Assembly: GCA_040403495.1 (NCBI GenBank)
Contig: JBBAKM010000016.1
Coordinates: 8,337 to 72,336 of the forward strand
From: JABMMZ01 sp040403495
Lineage (GTDB): Bacteria > Bacteroidota > Bacteroidia > NS11-12g > UBA955
DNA length: 64,000 nt
Direction of reading: 5' to 3'
Shown here: positions 62,342-64,000 of the stretch, piece by piece
How the letters are laid out: the number at the start of each line of letters is the position of its first letter
Numbering within the stretch: position 1 is the stretch's first letter
Made by a program: the position numbers and the translations under genes
The notes under the pieces: model-generated
Told to the model about the DNA's origin: nothing
The model's input: only the letters and a program-made list of their open reading frames with translations
The model's database searches: none

Positions 62342-63302
62342 GCTAACATTCGTATGTCTTTTGGTTTGTTTAGTTTTTTCAAATCATTCAAACGCTTGGG
62401 GATTTTATGGTCACCGCAAAATCAATGAAATTGCAGTTTTTACATTACCTAAACCATTGTTTGGGTTTTATAAATACCATGTAGATTATATTAAAAACCA
62501 TGCGGTAGATGCAGACAGTAGACGCTACATGATAAAAGAAGAAGCTTGTAGGCATTTTCTTGATGGTGATTTTTATGAATGCTGTTTGCCTATAGACACA
62601 ATTCCCAAAAACTACAAAGATGCAGTATTAAAATACACTGAAGATACTGTTCTTGCTCATGGGATTGTTCCATGGCATATTCAAACAATGATGTGGCGAT
62701 TGACAGAGGCTTTTAAAGCTAAAGATATTGTTAAAATACTCAAATACAGTGCAGACCTTGGACATTATGTTGCCGATTGTCATGTCCCTTTGCATGCTTC
62801 CTCTAACTACAATGGTCAAAAAACCAATCAAGTTGGTATTCATGCCCTTTGGGAAAGCCGTTTACCTGAATTGTTCAATGAATCTTACGATTTCATGACC
62901 GGATTAGCACAATATGATGATAATCCTAAACTTAAAATTTGGAAAGCCTATGAAGAAAGTTTTGGTTTAGTTGACAGTGTTTTAAGGGTTGAAAAAAGGG
63001 TTTCTCTAATGTATGAAGACGATTTAAAATATTCTTATGAAACCAGAGGGAATCAAGTGCTTCGTGTTTATTCTAAGGCATTTTCGGAATCCTATCACCA
63101 AGCTTTGGGCAACATGGTTGAACAAAGAATGAGAGCCTCTATTCAGCTGTTAGGAACCTTGTGGTACACCTGTTGGGTCGATGCTGGTCAGCCAGACTTG
63201 GAAAATATGCCTTTGGAACAATTGCCTGTTAAACCAACAGAGGATGATGTGCCAGCCAATACTCCGGTTAATGATAAGATGTTGGGCAGACCTGAAGATT
63301 GA
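62331..63302 (+). CDS. S1/P1 nuclease-like or zinc-dependent phospholipase C family protein
   Basis: Secreted metal-dependent phosphoesterase of 323 residues. A signal peptide (LTFVCLLVCLVFSNHSNA) is cut before WGFYGHRKI, which gives the N-terminal Trp that is a zinc ligand in this family. The other ligands follow in SADLGHYVADCHVPLHAS and IHALWESRLPELF. Nuclease and phospholipase C families share this fold, so the substrate is open. The start is TTG at 62331, overlapping the end of purN by 11 bases; no in-frame ATG can supply the signal peptide. Confidence 0.82.
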   Translation: MRNKLTFVCLLVCLVFSNHSNAWGFYGHRKINEIAVFTLPKPLFGFYKYHVDYIKNHAVDADSRRYMIKEEACRHFLDGDFYECCLPIDTIPKNYKDAVLKYTEDTVLAHGIVPWHIQTMMWRLTEAFKAKDIVKILKYSADLGHYVADCHVPLHASSNYNGQKTNQVGIHALWESRLPELFNESYDFMTGLAQYDDNPKLKIWKAYEESFGLVDSVLRVEKRVSLMYEDDLKYSYETRGNQVLRVYSKAFSESYHQALGNMVEQRMRASIQLLGTLWYTCWVDAGQPDLENMPLEQLPVKPTEDDVPANTPVNDKMLGRPED

Positions 63303-63896
63303 TTAAAACCAGTTTTTGCGTTTGAAATAATAAAGCATTACGATAACAACCGTAACGGTTAAACCCCAAAAGTAGTAATAAGCATAGGGATTGTTTAAGC
63401 CAGGGAAATAACCAAAGTTCATTCCAAATACTCCAGTTAAAAAACTCAGTGGCATAAAGATAGTACTGATAATGGTTAAAACTTTCATCACCTGATTTAA
63501 TCGGTTACTCATGCTCGATAAATAAATGTTCATTAAGTCACTCAACAAACTCTTTTGATTTTCTATGTTTTCTGAGACTAAATAAGCGTGATCGTAAATG
63601 TCTTTAAAATAATTAACATTTTTGGTCTCAAATAAATCATTGTTACCTGATATTATTTTGTTGAGCATGTCTCGCATAGGTTGAATGTTTTTACCAACTA
63701 ACATCAAATTCTTTTTGAGTTCTTGAATTTTTAAAGATGTTTTTTGAGTTGGTTTATGGGTAATTTCAATTTCAATCTCTTCCGAAATATCACTGAAATG
63801 GTCAATCAAAATAAAATAATGGTCAACCACGGTATCCAATATTTTATAGAGTAAATAGTCTGTTTTTCTTTGTCTTATAGAACCTATAGATTCCAT
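63303..63896 (-). CDS. CorA-like magnesium/cobalt transporter, C-terminal part
   Basis: Inner-membrane divalent-cation channel, of which 197 residues are visible in this frame. The stalk helix (ADYLLYKILD-like, here TDYLLYKILDTVVDHYF) and the two membrane helices are intact, with the pore signature GMN in LTGVFGMNFGYF and a basic end, YYFKRKNWF. Full CorA has about 320-360 residues; the N-terminal domain is missing. Upstream of the ATG the frame still reads like CorA (SLQFQERDIDFFKDIKDRL), then stops at 63972. A C5 run at 63954-63958 could mark a frameshift. It may be a pseudogene, a short form, or an assembly error at the window edge. Confidence 0.7.
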   Translation of the reverse strand: MESIGSIRQRKTDYLLYKILDTVVDHYFILIDHFSDISEEIEIEITHKPTQKTSLKIQELKKNLMLVGKNIQPMRDMLNKIISGNNDLFETKNVNYFKDIYDHAYLVSENIENQKSLLSDLMNIYLSSMSNRLNQVMKVLTIISTIFMPLSFLTGVFGMNFGYFPGLNNPYAYYYFWGLTVTVVIVMLYYFKRKNWF

Positions 63897-63953
63897 CAGC
63901 CTGTCTTTTATGTCTTTGAAAAAATCAATGTCTCTCTCTTGAAATTGTAGGCT

Positions 63954-63958
63954 CCCCC
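63954..63958 (-). other. C5 homopolymer where the CorA reading frame may shift
   Basis: In frame with the CorA gene the code upstream of this run soon reaches a stop. In another frame it stays open to the window edge (NNLFLNCTKKG). A one-base length change here would join the two frames. Confidence 0.4.
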
Positions 63959-64000
63959 TTTTTAGTACAATTCAAAAATAGATTATTTTTTATATTTTTC

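Overview
The window is AT-rich chromosomal DNA from a member of the Bacteroidota, probably close to the Flavobacteriales; I cannot place it to genus. Supporting evidence: promoters match the Bacteroidota -7 box TAnnTTTG, often with a TTG or TTTG about 19-21 nt upstream; start codons lack Shine-Dalgarno sequences; outer-membrane proteins carry CarboxypepD_reg-like N-terminal domains; families common in this phylum are present (DUF5686, DUF4837, DUF2147, three-HHH ComEA-like protein); and the gene order rpsU-xer-hpf-tRNAs-tuf-tRNA-Trp-secE-nusG-rplKAJL-rpoBC is kept. There is no rRNA operon, insertion sequence, prophage or CRISPR array. Most of the window is core genome.

Layout. 1-3032: end of an unknown gene, then pfkA and recN. 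3034-9807: metal uptake and gluconeogenesis, with a FecCD/FecE-type ABC permease and ATPase, pckA, a TonB-dependent receptor and a divergent DtxR-family repressor that share a palindromic operator. 9812-14784 (minus): pyrG, kdsB and a DUF5686 outer-membrane protein. 15001-20904 (plus): a large secreted TPR protein, an FAD-dependent oxidoreductase and ribBA. 20901-24685 (minus): an amidohydrolase lipoprotein and three envelope proteins. 24785-27648 (plus): CCA-adding enzyme, a pRiA4b ORF-3-like acidic protein and an MBL-fold hydrolase. 27701-29592 (minus): a glycosyltransferase and a membrane lipoprotein. 29725-34711 (plus): rpsT, an alpha-oxoamine synthase (sphingolipid or sulfonolipid type), a ComEA-like protein, an acyl-CoA dehydrogenase, rpsU and xerC/D.

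34712-35244 holds a composite tandem repeat between the recombinase gene and hpf. 35245-48757 is the translation/transcription block: hpf, four tRNAs, tuf, tRNA-Trp, secE, nusG, L11, L1, L10, L7/L12, rpoB and rpoC. 48929-55137 has an unknown protein, a DMT transporter, a sugar nucleotidyltransferase, trpS, a two-gene membrane pair and a deoxynucleoside kinase. 55134-63896 has an unknown secreted protein, an Xaa-Pro aminopeptidase with a MarR regulator, alanine dehydrogenase, an operon of lytic transglycosylase, DUF4837, purN and an S1/P1-like enzyme, and the C-terminal part of a CorA transporter at the right edge.

How parts work together. All five tRNA genes lack an encoded CCA, so the CCA-adding enzyme at 24785 is needed to mature them. 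The repressor, its operator and the TonB receptor look like one iron-response unit. Many genes have the -7 box within ten bases of the start codon, so their mRNAs should be leaderless or nearly so; this corrects several starts and shows that some TTG codons that look like starts are part of the promoter box. I saw no clearly new multi-gene system. The best leads are the composite repeat, the start codons embedded in terminator hairpins, the TTG start of rpoB, and the unknown genes at 48929 and 53076-54396.
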